From positions 1 to 64,000 of the forward strand of contig NZ_FRFE01000017.1 of the NCBI RefSeq assembly GCF_900143695.1: DNA of 64,000 nt, in the 5' to 3' direction. Source of the DNA: Desulfopila aestuarii DSM 18488 (lineage in GTDB: Bacteria; Desulfobacterota; Desulfobulbia; Desulfobulbales; Desulfocapsaceae). Shown here piece by piece: positions 1 through 8,056 of the stretch (position 1 is its first letter; the number at the start of each line of letters is the position of its first letter). The position numbers and the translations under genes are program-made. The notes under the pieces were generated by a model. The model was given only the letters and a program-made list of their open reading frames with translations, was not told the DNA's origin and made no database searches.

Positions 1-270
1 TCCCCGGGTATTACGCACCCACCTTCACGCTTATGCCTGTCGGATCTACGCTGCACTGTTCCGTGCAAATTTTGGGCTTTGCAGATAGTTGCCTGCTCAC
101 CCCAATGCAACGCCTCGTATCCGCTTCCTGTTCGTCAGGCCAGCGTTTTGCCTTCGGCTTCCTTCAGATTTCCAGTCACCCGGAACACCCTTGCCGTTTG
201 GCTAACCCTTCCCCTTGCCGGGCGAGTAGAGGACTTGCACCTCCTAGTAGGTGCGCCCTGCCGGGCGCAC
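1..270 (-). mobile_element. Group II intron, 5' part (domain I), running off the left edge
   Basis: Read on the minus strand, the sequence starting at 270 opens with GTGCG, the conserved 5' boundary of group II introns. It continues as a dense set of short helices typical of the first intron domain, including a perfect 8-bp stem with a 4-nt loop (251-270) and a GGTGCAAGTCC-type segment. No real protein is encoded here; the open frames on the plus strand are shadows. The intron begins 7 bases beyond the 277-310 terminator hairpin of the upstream minus-strand gene, which is the known insertion preference of group IIC introns. The reverse transcriptase/maturase, domain V and 3' end would lie outside the window. 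Subclass and intactness cannot be judged. Recognition rests on the boundary motif, overall look and location, not on a covariance-model search. Confidence 0.75.
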
Positions 271-276
271 AACCGA

Positions 277-310
277 AAAAGGCCCCTTGCCGTTAAGCAA
301 GGAGCCTTTT
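277..310 (-). terminator. Rho-independent terminator of the YkvA-like gene
   Basis: Minus-strand hairpin: arms 297-310 and 277-290 pair over 14 positions with one mismatch and a 6-nt loop. On that strand it is followed by a run of Ts and then the group II intron start at 270. It lies 45 bases beyond the stop of the gene at 355-690. Confidence 0.8.
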
Positions 311-354
311 CTCGTTTAAAGTATTACATATTCAGTTATATTATTGCATTATAT

Positions 355-690
355 TCACTCGAACCAATGAGACAGGATGCCATCGACTTGTCTCTTCACA
401 CTGGGATTGCAGAATACGACAACCTGTTGCATTGCTGCCGTCAGCTCAACAAGATCGTCGGTCAACCCCATAGGTAGGAAGTCGGGTATAAGGTCGATCG
501 GGCAGATGAAGTAACCGAGAGAACCGATGATGATGGCTTTTGCCCAAGTTGGGACGTTATCACCCTGAAGGATGACGAAGAGTGTTACAGCTTGCCTGAT
601 GAGTTCTAGTCCGGCAGCTTTTGACGTATTTTTGACCTTCTCTATGAATTTGACAGGTGAGTAAAATCTGCCGAAGGTCTCGCTTTCCAT
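355..690 (-). CDS. YkvA/DUF1232 family small membrane protein
   Basis: A 111-residue protein of the YkvA (DUF1232) family. The family signature, an isoleucine-rich segment leading into a proline/aspartate motif (GYFICPIDLIPDFLP, residues about 59-73) followed by a DDLVEL stretch, is plain. Members are small proteins of unknown biochemical function, thought to be membrane-associated. The ATG at 690 is preceded by a strong AGGAGG-type ribosome site, so the start is secure. It is a single-gene unit with its own terminator (277-310). A perfect hairpin 39 bases upstream (729-760) may end an earlier transcript or act in the leader. Family assignment is confident; function is unknown. Confidence 0.85.
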   Translation of the reverse strand: MESETFGRFYSPVKFIEKVKNTSKAAGLELIRQAVTLFVILQGDNVPTWAKAIIIGSLGYFICPIDLIPDFLPMGLTDDLVELTAAMQQVVVFCNPSVKRQVDGILSHWFE

Positions 691-728
691 AATCTTCCTC
701 CTTTCTTCAGTTGATGATGAGCCAACAA

Positions 729-760
729 AAGCCTCTCAGGCTCTAAAGTCTGAGAGGCTT
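729..760 (-). terminator. Perfect hairpin with T-run, upstream of the YkvA-like gene
   Basis: Arms 729-739 and 750-760 form an 11-bp perfect stem with a 10-nt loop. On the minus strand the stem is followed by four Ts, so it resembles a terminator on that strand. No clear minus-strand gene lies just to the right, so it may end a transcript from a lost gene or attenuate the gene at 355-690. Confidence 0.5.
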
Positions 761-1129
761 GCTGGGGTTAGCAATCAATTACCGAAGAAATAATATTAAA
801 TTGAAAAGCGGCTAGTTACGGGTTCATGTTTCATAGCTTTTTTGATGAGAATTCTGGTGGATTTGGTGGGCATGGTAGCCCCGAACTTTTATAGGGTGAT
901 TAAATCTGCTGCCCATCAGCAACAGCCCACCAGTTCAACCTAACCCACTCTAAATTTGATTCAAGGTACATGCATTACCGTTAACGTGAGATGTTCACAA
1001 CGGCATGAATAAATGTGTATTTTTCACAAGATAAAGAATAGCCTTCGCAACACTGAAAGTATTGACCTTTAAGCAAAGAATTTGCTAGGTGTGACAGATC
1101 AAAATATAATCGGATAGCCAGATATCAAA
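761..1129. other. Intergenic, no gene recognised
   Basis: About 370 bases without a supportable gene. A 25-codon open frame on the minus strand (about 795-875) has no clear ribosome site. The stretch must hold the promoter of the plus-strand gene at 1130, but I cannot point to convincing -10/-35 boxes. Confidence 0.4.
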
Positions 1130-1726
1130 ATGCAAATCGAAGATAAATATATATTAGCATTTTCAAGAAGTGATTTGAGTCAATGGTTAGTGCATTTCTG
1201 TAAAGAAGTTATTGTAAACAATAAAAAACTTGACCACTTTGGTTCTCTTTTAAATATACTTGAAGCAGATGAAATATACGCATCTTGTTCAGAGCCGATA
1301 AGGAGGTACAATACATTCGGAGCATGTTGTTTTTACGACATACCTCTATCAAATTACCATGAGGTTATTAAAACAAATCCAAGTGATCGAAGAGGATATG
1401 GGATAATAGTAGACAAAATCATATTATGGCATTTGGGTGGAAGGCCGGTCATTTACACAGATAATACAACTTCAATCAATTGGCCAGAGAGTGAGCGATA
1501 TCGCTTAGTCTATACAGATCTTAAAAAGGTACCACCTGTTGATTGGACACATGAAAGAGAATGGCGAATACAAGGAAATTTAAAACTCATGTATTTTGAA
1601 TGTAATCGTTCGTGGTGGTGGCCGTGTGTAGAAAATGAGATTGACTCAAAGACAATTTTCAAAAAATTCCCTAATATTGATGAAGTATACGTTATAGAAT
1701 TGGGAAAAATTGTCACAAAAAATTGA
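1130..1726 (+). CDS. AbiGi-like (DUF2971-like) putative phage-resistance protein
   Basis: A 198-residue protein with the motif pattern of the AbiGi family (named for a putative abortive-infection antitoxin) and the related DUF2971 proteins: LVHF near the N-terminus, a CFYDIPLS segment (about residues 67-74), YGI and RPVIY in the middle, and a W..EREWRI motif (about 139-147). The biochemical role of this family is not established. The leucine-rich-repeat gene starts 27 bases downstream on the same strand and may be co-transcribed. Base composition is AT-rich like the rest of the island, which suggests transfer. I infer a defence role only from family resemblance and the neighbouring recombinase and intron; the assignment is moderate. 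Confidence 0.5.
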   Translation: MQIEDKYILAFSRSDLSQWLVHFCKEVIVNNKKLDHFGSLLNILEADEIYASCSEPIRRYNTFGACCFYDIPLSNYHEVIKTNPSDRRGYGIIVDKIILWHLGGRPVIYTDNTTSINWPESERYRLVYTDLKKVPPVDWTHEREWRIQGNLKLMYFECNRSWWWPCVENEIDSKTIFKKFPNIDEVYVIELGKIVTKN

Positions 1727-1753
1727 TCCGATATTTTTTCTTTAGAGGATGCA

Positions 1754-3145
1754 ATGGAAAAAACTGTAATTCAACGAATAAACGATAACATAGATGCGCA
1801 TAGCAAAGGGGACCCTGAAGCAGTTTCTCTTTTTTTAGAAGACTGTGGGTTAGTTACTGTCCCAGAAGAACTCACCGAATTGGTTTGGATAGAATATCTT
1901 AGCTTGAACAACAACAATATCAGTGATATTCACAAGCTCGAAAAACTATCAAATCTTAATTTTCTAGAATTGAATAATAATCACATAAGTGATTTGCGCG
2001 GATTTGACATTCTTGAAAGAGTAGAATATCTACATTTAATGAATAATCAGATTAAAAATCTGAACGAGCTTGGCAATTTACCTAATCTCCAATTTTTAGC
2101 ATTATCTAATAATCAAATAGTTGATATTCCCGAACTCAATAATATCCCCAAGATTGACTGGATTTTTTTAAACAATAACCATATAAAGAGTATCGGCGGA
2201 GTGGCGAATCTTACTAGCCTTTCCTGGCTCGATTTTAGCGACAATCAAATTAGCGATATTCGTCAATTCGAAAAACTACAAAACCTTAAAGAACTTTCTC
2301 TTAACAACAATCAAATATATGACCTGTCAGGTATAGAAAAACTTACTAATCTTGAACGTCTTGAATTAAGAAAAAACAACCTGAGAGACATACGAAAAAT
2401 TAATAGATTAACCAAGCTTGAGTTGCTAGACATTAGCCACAATGAAATCAGTGATATTAACGGAATTGAAAAACTAAAGCAGCTCGAATCACTTGGTCTC
2501 AATAATAATAATATTCGCAATATTCATGGCATTGAAAAACTATCTCGACTTCGAGCAATAGACTTGAGTGATAATAAAATATCAAACTCTAACACACTCG
2601 CACTTCTAATCGAATTACAATATGTCAACTTGAACAACAATTTAATTTCCGATATACCTAGAATTGCATATCGACCAAATATTCAAAATTTACATTTAAG
2701 CAACAATTTGATTGATGAACCTCTCAGAATTAACAGTCTGTATAAATTAGATAATGAGAACAACCTCCAAGAATTGGATCTAAGTAACAACAAAATTTGC
2801 AATATCTCCTTTTTGCAAGATTTTAAAAATCTTCAATCTCTCAATTTGAGCGGGAATATAATTAGAGACCTACGTGGAATTGAAAATCTAATTAACCTAA
2901 AAAAACTAAACTTAAGCAATAATAGAATCAATTATATAGGCCAAATTAAAGACATGCTCAATTTGACAGATCTCAATTTGAGTAATAACCAGATACGTTA
3001 TTTGCGCGGGATCGAAAATCTTTTCAATCTAAGGAATCTTAATTTAAGCAACAATCACATCAATCAACTATACCGGCTTGAAAATTTGAAAAATATCATC
3101 AAACTTGATTTATTTAACAATCCGATTGCCAATAATAGTCACTGA
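1754..3145 (+). CDS. Leucine-rich-repeat protein, SDS22-like, cytoplasmic
   Basis: A 463-residue protein built almost entirely of about 18 leucine-rich repeats with a period of roughly 22 residues, of the SDS22/internalin type (L..L..L.L..N.I.DI). A short N-terminal segment of about 35 residues precedes the repeats. No signal peptide, membrane segment or sorting motif is seen, so unlike internalins it should stay in the cytoplasm. Such arrays bind proteins; the partner is unknown. The gene follows the AbiGi-like gene by 27 bases, suggesting a two-gene unit. The repeats are visible in the DNA as recurring AAYAAYAAT and GGAATTGAAAA words, but they are coding repeats and not a CRISPR array. Confidence 0.85.
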   Translation: MEKTVIQRINDNIDAHSKGDPEAVSLFLEDCGLVTVPEELTELVWIEYLSLNNNNISDIHKLEKLSNLNFLELNNNHISDLRGFDILERVEYLHLMNNQIKNLNELGNLPNLQFLALSNNQIVDIPELNNIPKIDWIFLNNNHIKSIGGVANLTSLSWLDFSDNQISDIRQFEKLQNLKELSLNNNQIYDLSGIEKLTNLERLELRKNNLRDIRKINRLTKLELLDISHNEISDINGIEKLKQLESLGLNNNNIRNIHGIEKLSRLRAIDLSDNKISNSNTLALLIELQYVNLNNNLISDIPRIAYRPNIQNLHLSNNLIDEPLRINSLYKLDNENNLQELDLSNNKICNISFLQDFKNLQSLNLSGNIIRDLRGIENLINLKKLNLSNNRINYIGQIKDMLNLTDLNLSNNQIRYLRGIENLFNLRNLNLSNNHINQLYRLENLKNIIKLDLFNNPIANNSH

Positions 3146-3504
3146 AAAAAGTCACTTTCATTCATAATCAAAGTTTTGAGTTGCACTCAAATCACGACTA
3201 ACCTGAAATGGAGTGAAAAAAAGCGAAAGAATAACTTTAAAATAGAATTGGTTTAATTTAAATGTCTGGATTTATTTATATGTATCCTACTGAGATTGCC
3301 ACCTCAAAGTTCATCAATATTGCAATCGATCATTAACTTATATTGGATATAAATATAGTTAACGATATAGCGTCACGTGGTACTGCTGAGACATTTGTTG
3401 AACTTTTTGTGTTTTTAATATTTTAAAATATTCAAGAATTTCGTACTTTCAAGTTTCCCCAAGTAGTGATAATACTTTCGCCGATTACTGAGAGGAGAGA
3501 ATAA
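3146..3504. other. AT-rich intergenic stretch
   Basis: About 360 bases with no gene, RNA or clear terminator that I can support. It separates the LRR gene from the zinc-ribbon gene and presumably holds the latter's promoter. Confidence 0.4.
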
Positions 3505-4512
3505 ATGGAATGCCCCAAATGTGGTGAAATCCAAAGCAATGAGGTTGAGTGTGAAAGTTGTGGTATATACTTTGATAAGTACAAGAAATATTTAGTGACA
3601 ACCTATCCTTCCCAAAAGTTGAAAAAATCAAAACAGCTCTACAGTGCAAGTAAAACAGATGAGGCTAAGAAGGTGTTGAAAGATGTGTTAGAACAGTCGG
3701 GTATTGATGAGAATGTCAAACTAGAGGCTGTAGAGTTTTCCTTACTGATAAAATATGACAATGCAATTGATTTGCTAAACAAGGGCCTTGATGAGGAGTC
3801 TAATGATGAATTCAATGAGTTGTTAAGAATCGCAAGAGAGGAAAATGTCAGATGCAATCAGATTGAAATTGAAAAATACATAGAATATATCAAATTCAAA
3901 TCGAATGGAAAATTCAAAGAGGCTGTTAGCTATTACACTGAAGGCGATTTGGTAAAATCCAAATCACTATTCGAGGAAATACTTAAGGACAATCAATGTA
4001 TAGATGAAAAATCAAAAGATAAGATAGGCGAATATTTAACATTAATAAGCAATAGGAATAGTAGCAAAAATAATGATTCTGGGAAATTGGCAACAGCTAT
4101 TAACAATATACAACTAGAAAGAACTGCAAGAATTGGAAGGTACTGCAGTATAGAATTGCCGATAAATAATGAAATTAGACAAGATGAGACAAGCCATGAA
4201 GGCGGAATTGCATCACCTGTAGAAAAGATTGTATCATCAGAAGAGTTGAAAAATGGTGAAGAATTTCCTGACAACCCATCCGTTGTCACTTTGTTAAGAT
4301 TTCTATCAATTTTATCTATTATTTCAGGTGTTGTAATTTCCATTTTTATTGATTATGCCTTTTTCTATGGTTTTTATGTGGGTTCAGGCTTAATTTCTTC
4401 TGTTATGTTTTGGGCAATAAGCTCGATAGTTGAAAATACTTACCAGACTAAAGTTTGCATGATCAAAATGCTCCGAAATCAAAGAGAGATTTTGCAAGAG
4501 AAGGATTATTAA
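3505..4512 (+). CDS. Zinc-ribbon protein with C-terminal membrane segments
   Basis: A 335-residue protein I do not recognise by function. It begins with a zinc ribbon (CPKCG at residues 3-7, CESCGIYFDKY at about 17-27), followed by a helical, charged central region of about 220 residues that looks repeat-like, and ends with one or two hydrophobic segments (about residues 255-305) before a short charged tail. The ATG at 3505 has a good GAGAGGAGAG ribosome site. The N-terminal ribbon closely matches that of the 599-residue protein at 13103-14902 (same CPKCG...C..CGI spacing), so the two share a module. It may be a membrane-tethered adaptor, but that is inference. AT-rich and within the accessory island. 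Confidence 0.7.
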   Translation: MECPKCGEIQSNEVECESCGIYFDKYKKYLVTTYPSQKLKKSKQLYSASKTDEAKKVLKDVLEQSGIDENVKLEAVEFSLLIKYDNAIDLLNKGLDEESNDEFNELLRIAREENVRCNQIEIEKYIEYIKFKSNGKFKEAVSYYTEGDLVKSKSLFEEILKDNQCIDEKSKDKIGEYLTLISNRNSSKNNDSGKLATAINNIQLERTARIGRYCSIELPINNEIRQDETSHEGGIASPVEKIVSSEELKNGEEFPDNPSVVTLLRFLSILSIISGVVISIFIDYAFFYGFYVGSGLISSVMFWAISSIVENTYQTKVCMIKMLRNQREILQEKDY

Positions 4513-5521
4513 TTACTTTGCCAGCTTGTTGAGATGCATTTGTAAGCAGCCACCAAGAATTTTAATAATGGTTGCCAAATGAACCATTAGAACAGAGGCA
4601 TCCATGGGAACCTCCCGATGGACCAATGAATCCGCATGCGACTTAATTGAAAAACAACACCTAAATTGTTCATGCAGAAGGATATGAAGAAAATTCACCT
4701 ACAACTCCTCAAATACCAGTTTTGACGAGATGTTTTTCAGGTCAGATTCAGTTCATTTTTTTGCTGCAGATTTACGGTAGGACTATGAGAGGTACTTGCT
4801 CATATGGCTGCAAGCGCTCTCGCTTATTCTGCCATACTCTCAAGCTGGTTTCGTCCTATTCATTTATGGGTGGTTCGGGCATGTCTAAAATCGCAAATTT
4901 TGCAAAAAACGAAATATTTACCTGATTATCTGCATCAGATAAATGGAAATTGAATTTATACAATATAGCTCATTAAGCTTATTCGACTGAAGTGTATCTT
5001 GAAAAATTACTAAGTTGATTGACGCCGATTATTCTAAATATCGAAAATATATAAAAGCGTTATTTCTGCACGAACAATATGTGGCAATGAAATATATACG
5101 CAAACCGATGATCAAGCGATTTCGTTTATTCTACGCTGTTCTCTGTCATATTTTATTAGTATAGAAATCACATGTACCTGGGATTGCTTTTTTTGCAAAA
5201 ATCAGCAAAATAATTTGCAAAAAATGGCATGATTTTATTCCATGCAAGATAAACAGTGATGATAACCAAGACGAAATAGTACTACTTATTTTGGACCGAA
5301 AAAAAAATAGCAAAAAAACAATCTCTATAGGTCAGTACTGTAATTAATTATATACACTTTAACTGTTATATAATATACACACACTACAAAACTCAACATG
5401 TATATAAACATACATATCCATCTCTATTATATAAAGATAACACTTCCTTCCTCCATTATTACCCAAACTTTTTCCTCTATACCCTACAGGCAAAGTAGAG
5501 AATTTTTGGAGAATTCGTTTT
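4513..5521. other. Long AT-rich intergenic region
   Basis: About 1 kb with no convincing gene. Short open frames lack ribosome sites and recognisable motifs; the minus-strand frame at 4513-4698 might be a decayed gene end, but I cannot name it. If the element to the right is integrated, its far attachment site probably lies here; I could not find a direct repeat matching the integrase side by eye. Confidence 0.4.
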
Positions 5522-6955
5522 TCACTTCTTATCGATTTTGCATGTGTATTTCCGTTTATCTGGTGAGTACTTTTCTGTGATACAACCATAATGGTACTGC
5601 ATTACCTGCCTCAACTCCTCTTCATCTGATTCGCGGACGACAAAGCTGTCGTGAACAGGAAGGCAGGGCTTACCTTGGTCCGCAAAATGTTCAACCACTC
5701 CATAAGCAATCTGGCTGTCCATCCGCATAAGCCGTAATCCTTGCTTTGAAAGAAAGTATTTTGATATAGGAGCATGAACTTTAATAAATTCATCCAATAG
5801 TTTTGCGATGGTATAGCCGGTTGCTGCAAAATTTTCTTTCAGCTTTTTTCCCCCAGCCAGACAGTCAACCGCAGCACTTGTTACACCACTTCTATTTTTG
5901 GCGTTGAACAAGGAAAGGAGCATTTTTTTCATTACTTTTCGGGTAACTTCTCCTGAAACAACAGCCTCATATGGGTCGTCATCATATTGAATTCCTTCAA
6001 GACTGTATAGCAATCTGGGATGTAAAGCTGAATAATCAAGCTCTACTGTTTTTTCGCCACTGATAGTCAGCATTTTCCTAGTCTCTCTGGGAATGTTCAG
6101 ATAGCCGAACCTTCTTGTATACATCCTACCGTTATATTTGAATAATTCTTCATTGAAAACAACGTGAACATCCGTTGTGATAGGTGTTTCTTTTCCATTA
6201 TCGTTGACGACAACTCGATACATACTGTTCACGCAATTGAACTTTCGAAGTTTCTCTTTCAGGAGCTTTGTCTCCTTATTATCACGGTATTTTATGGTTT
6301 TTCTAATCTTCTTTGTCCCTTTGGCCCATGGCTGCTTTCCGGTATTCTTATTTGTGCTCGATACAAATCTTTTCCCTTTTAATACAATAAGGCCACCATC
6401 CGATTTTTTATCCGGATCGGCCCTAACAATTATCTTTGATAGCAGTTCTGCCTGAAACATCTCTGTTGGACATATACAGGTCAGCCATCCACTGCCTTTT
6501 CCGCAAAAGTTCTTACCTGCCAGCAACTCAATCCTCCCAGCGTCGTGCAAACATTTCACAACATCGACAATGAAATAAGACCATGTTTTGTGGCCAATAA
6601 AAGATTCCTTGTTCAGCGACAGCTTCAGAGGTCTGTGCGTTGAAGCAAGTGTAAGATGTGCAGCCAGGATCTGAAATTGCTTCTTCTTGTTGTCAATTTT
6701 AGAAGGTTTTTTAAGAAGGCTGTATTCTGGCAGGAAATATCGCTCAAAAAAGTCATCTATGATAGGTACTGTCTCATCGGATGGGCGAATATACTCCGTA
6801 AACATGAAGCTGCTGTACCGACAGTTGTAGACGGGTATTTTGGTGTAGCGTTTTGCAGCGTTGCTCAGTACCCGCTGTATGAATTCTTTTCTCTTCTCTG
6901 GTTTCATTGTTGCTGATATATTAAAGGGACAGCCATGGCCGCCAGATGATGACAC
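5522..6955 (-). CDS. Family A DNA polymerase-like replication protein
   Basis: A 477-residue protein whose C-terminal half carries the palm motifs of family A polymerases: motif A as ELDYSALHPRLLY (D307), a motif B-like helix TRKVMKKMLLSLF (about 338-350), and motif C as PVHDSF (H435, D436). No 3'-5' exonuclease domain is visible. The N-terminal half (about 1-240) has no motif I recognise. It is the last gene of the replication block, 27 bases after the helicase, so I infer a dedicated polymerase or primase-polymerase of a mobile element. The start is uncertain: the GTG at 6955 lies in the loop of a perfect hairpin (6932-6969), while an ATG at 6907 would trim 16 residues. Neither has a clear ribosome site. 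Confidence 0.65.
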   Translation of the reverse strand: MSSSGGHGCPFNISATMKPEKRKEFIQRVLSNAAKRYTKIPVYNCRYSSFMFTEYIRPSDETVPIIDDFFERYFLPEYSLLKKPSKIDNKKKQFQILAAHLTLASTHRPLKLSLNKESFIGHKTWSYFIVDVVKCLHDAGRIELLAGKNFCGKGSGWLTCICPTEMFQAELLSKIIVRADPDKKSDGGLIVLKGKRFVSSTNKNTGKQPWAKGTKKIRKTIKYRDNKETKLLKEKLRKFNCVNSMYRVVVNDNGKETPITTDVHVVFNEELFKYNGRMYTRRFGYLNIPRETRKMLTISGEKTVELDYSALHPRLLYSLEGIQYDDDPYEAVVSGEVTRKVMKKMLLSLFNAKNRSGVTSAAVDCLAGGKKLKENFAATGYTIAKLLDEFIKVHAPISKYFLSKQGLRLMRMDSQIAYGVVEHFADQGKPCLPVHDSFVVRESDEEELRQVMQYHYGCITEKYSPDKRKYTCKIDKK

Positions 6956-6969
6956 CCAGCGGCCATGGC
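6932..6969 (-). promoter_or_regulatory. Perfect 11-bp hairpin over the polymerase-like gene's start
   Basis: Arms 6932-6942 and 6959-6969 are perfectly complementary (GCCATGGCCGC and its reverse complement) around a 16-nt loop. It lies between the helicase stop (6983) and the polymerase-like frame, with the possible GTG start at 6955 in the loop. There is no T-run after it on the minus strand, so it is more likely a translational or replication-control structure than a terminator. Confidence 0.55.
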
Positions 6970-6982
6970 AGGTTAAAGTAAA

Positions 6983-8056
6983 TTACACTTGAGGACAGAC
7001 AAACCTCAGCCCACCATGCTCATCTTTGATCAGCTTCAGTTTGACGTCATTTCCTTCACCTGGCTCCAAATCTCTGCCTTTTTCAAAAACAGCCTTCAGG
7101 TGGACATCGTCGACTGCTGCGCCTTTCACACGTTTTAACGAAATAATATTATTCACGTTGTCTCGTATGCTAGAATGGCCTCGGTCTGTTCCGCTCTTAT
7201 TTGCGTGATGTACCAGGATTATAGCCACTCCTATATTTCGCAGTTGCAACAGCCATCTATTTATTGGTGCCCATGCTGTCTTAGTATTTTCATTCATTCC
7301 GTCAGTCAGGCTGGTCAGGTTGTCAAGGACAAGTACTCGGTACTCAGGGTGTCGGAGAAAATGGTTGGTTATCTCCTCCCTATACCTGACCTTTGTCAGA
7401 TTGATCGGTTCGCCTGTTTTTTCCTGCACCTCGACACTGCTGAGAATTAGTAACCTGTTCTGGCAGTGCTCTCCTCCAAGTCCCTTGGAAATCATTGACA
7501 ACCTCTTTTTCAGGTCCGACATTGGAAGCTCGCCGTCCACGAGAAGGACGCCGCAGCCGTTGATAATCTCCCATGGGCCTATAGTGAGCCCTTCCGGCTT
7601 CTCCCTAGTCAAGGCTGAACAAAATCCATGTACCACCATGCTTTTCCCAACACCGGGGGGCGAATAAATCATCGAAATGGACTGAGCATAGAGGAATGGA
7701 GGTACAAAGTACTTTGAGGTGACAAACTCCATCCCAGCAAGTTCGCTGGAGGTGACTGCATAACTTCCCACCAAGGTACTGTCATAAGTCTTTTTGCATG
7801 GTGTTTTGATTTCAACGCGTTCGTCATCACCTTTGGCAATCAATCCTTTATCGCTCAATTTCTGACGAATATCCCTGTTTTTACAGCCAGCCTCACATGT
7901 CGCACGCAAGTCACCTTGCGCTGTCAGTTTAAGCCGTAGTGACAATTTCGTGTCGTTATGACATGGACATCTAGTCAAATATCCATTGGGTTGTTTGACC
8001 GCCTTGCCCATAGCCAGGTTCTGGGCAATCTCTTCAATAGTGATCCGCTTATCCAT
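6983..8056 (-). CDS. RepA-like hexameric helicase with N-terminal primase-type zinc finger
   Basis: A 357-residue protein combining a CHC2-like zinc finger (CPCH at 30-33, C54 and C58) with a RecA-fold ATPase of the RepA/AAA_25 type. Walker A is SPPGVGKS (132-139), Walker B VLVLDN (241-246), and a VHHANKSGTDRG.SSIRD motif (about 282-299) is typical of plasmid and phage RepA helicases. The zinc finger suggests loading on or sensing of single-stranded DNA. I chose the ATG at 8056 because GGAGG precedes it at good spacing and it overlaps the stop of the DUF3102 gene by 8 bases; an open frame extends upstream to 8209 but lies inside that gene. It should act with the polymerase-like protein downstream to replicate the element. 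Confidence 0.8.
   Translation of the reverse strand: MDKRITIEEIAQNLAMGKAVKQPNGYLTRCPCHNDTKLSLRLKLTAQGDLRATCEAGCKNRDIRQKLSDKGLIAKGDDERVEIKTPCKKTYDSTLVGSYAVTSSELAGMEFVTSKYFVPPFLYAQSISMIYSPPGVGKSMVVHGFCSALTREKPEGLTIGPWEIINGCGVLLVDGELPMSDLKKRLSMISKGLGGEHCQNRLLILSSVEVQEKTGEPINLTKVRYREEITNHFLRHPEYRVLVLDNLTSLTDGMNENTKTAWAPINRWLLQLRNIGVAIILVHHANKSGTDRGHSSIRDNVNNIISLKRVKGAAVDDVHLKAVFEKGRDLEPGEGNDVKLKLIKDEHGGLRFVCPQV

Noticed and set aside
33-477. Plus-strand open frames at the left edge
   Set aside because: They overlap the structured group II intron and the YkvA-like gene, have no ribosome sites and translate to low-complexity serine/proline-rich sequence.
1754-3145. Regular DNA repeats suggesting a CRISPR array
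   Set aside because: The repeats have a 66-bp period, stay in frame and encode leucine-rich repeats; there are no conserved direct repeats with unique spacers and no cas genes.
4513-4698. 61-codon minus-strand frame as a gene or transposase remnant
   Set aside because: No ribosome site and no motif that I can identify; left as part of the intergenic region.
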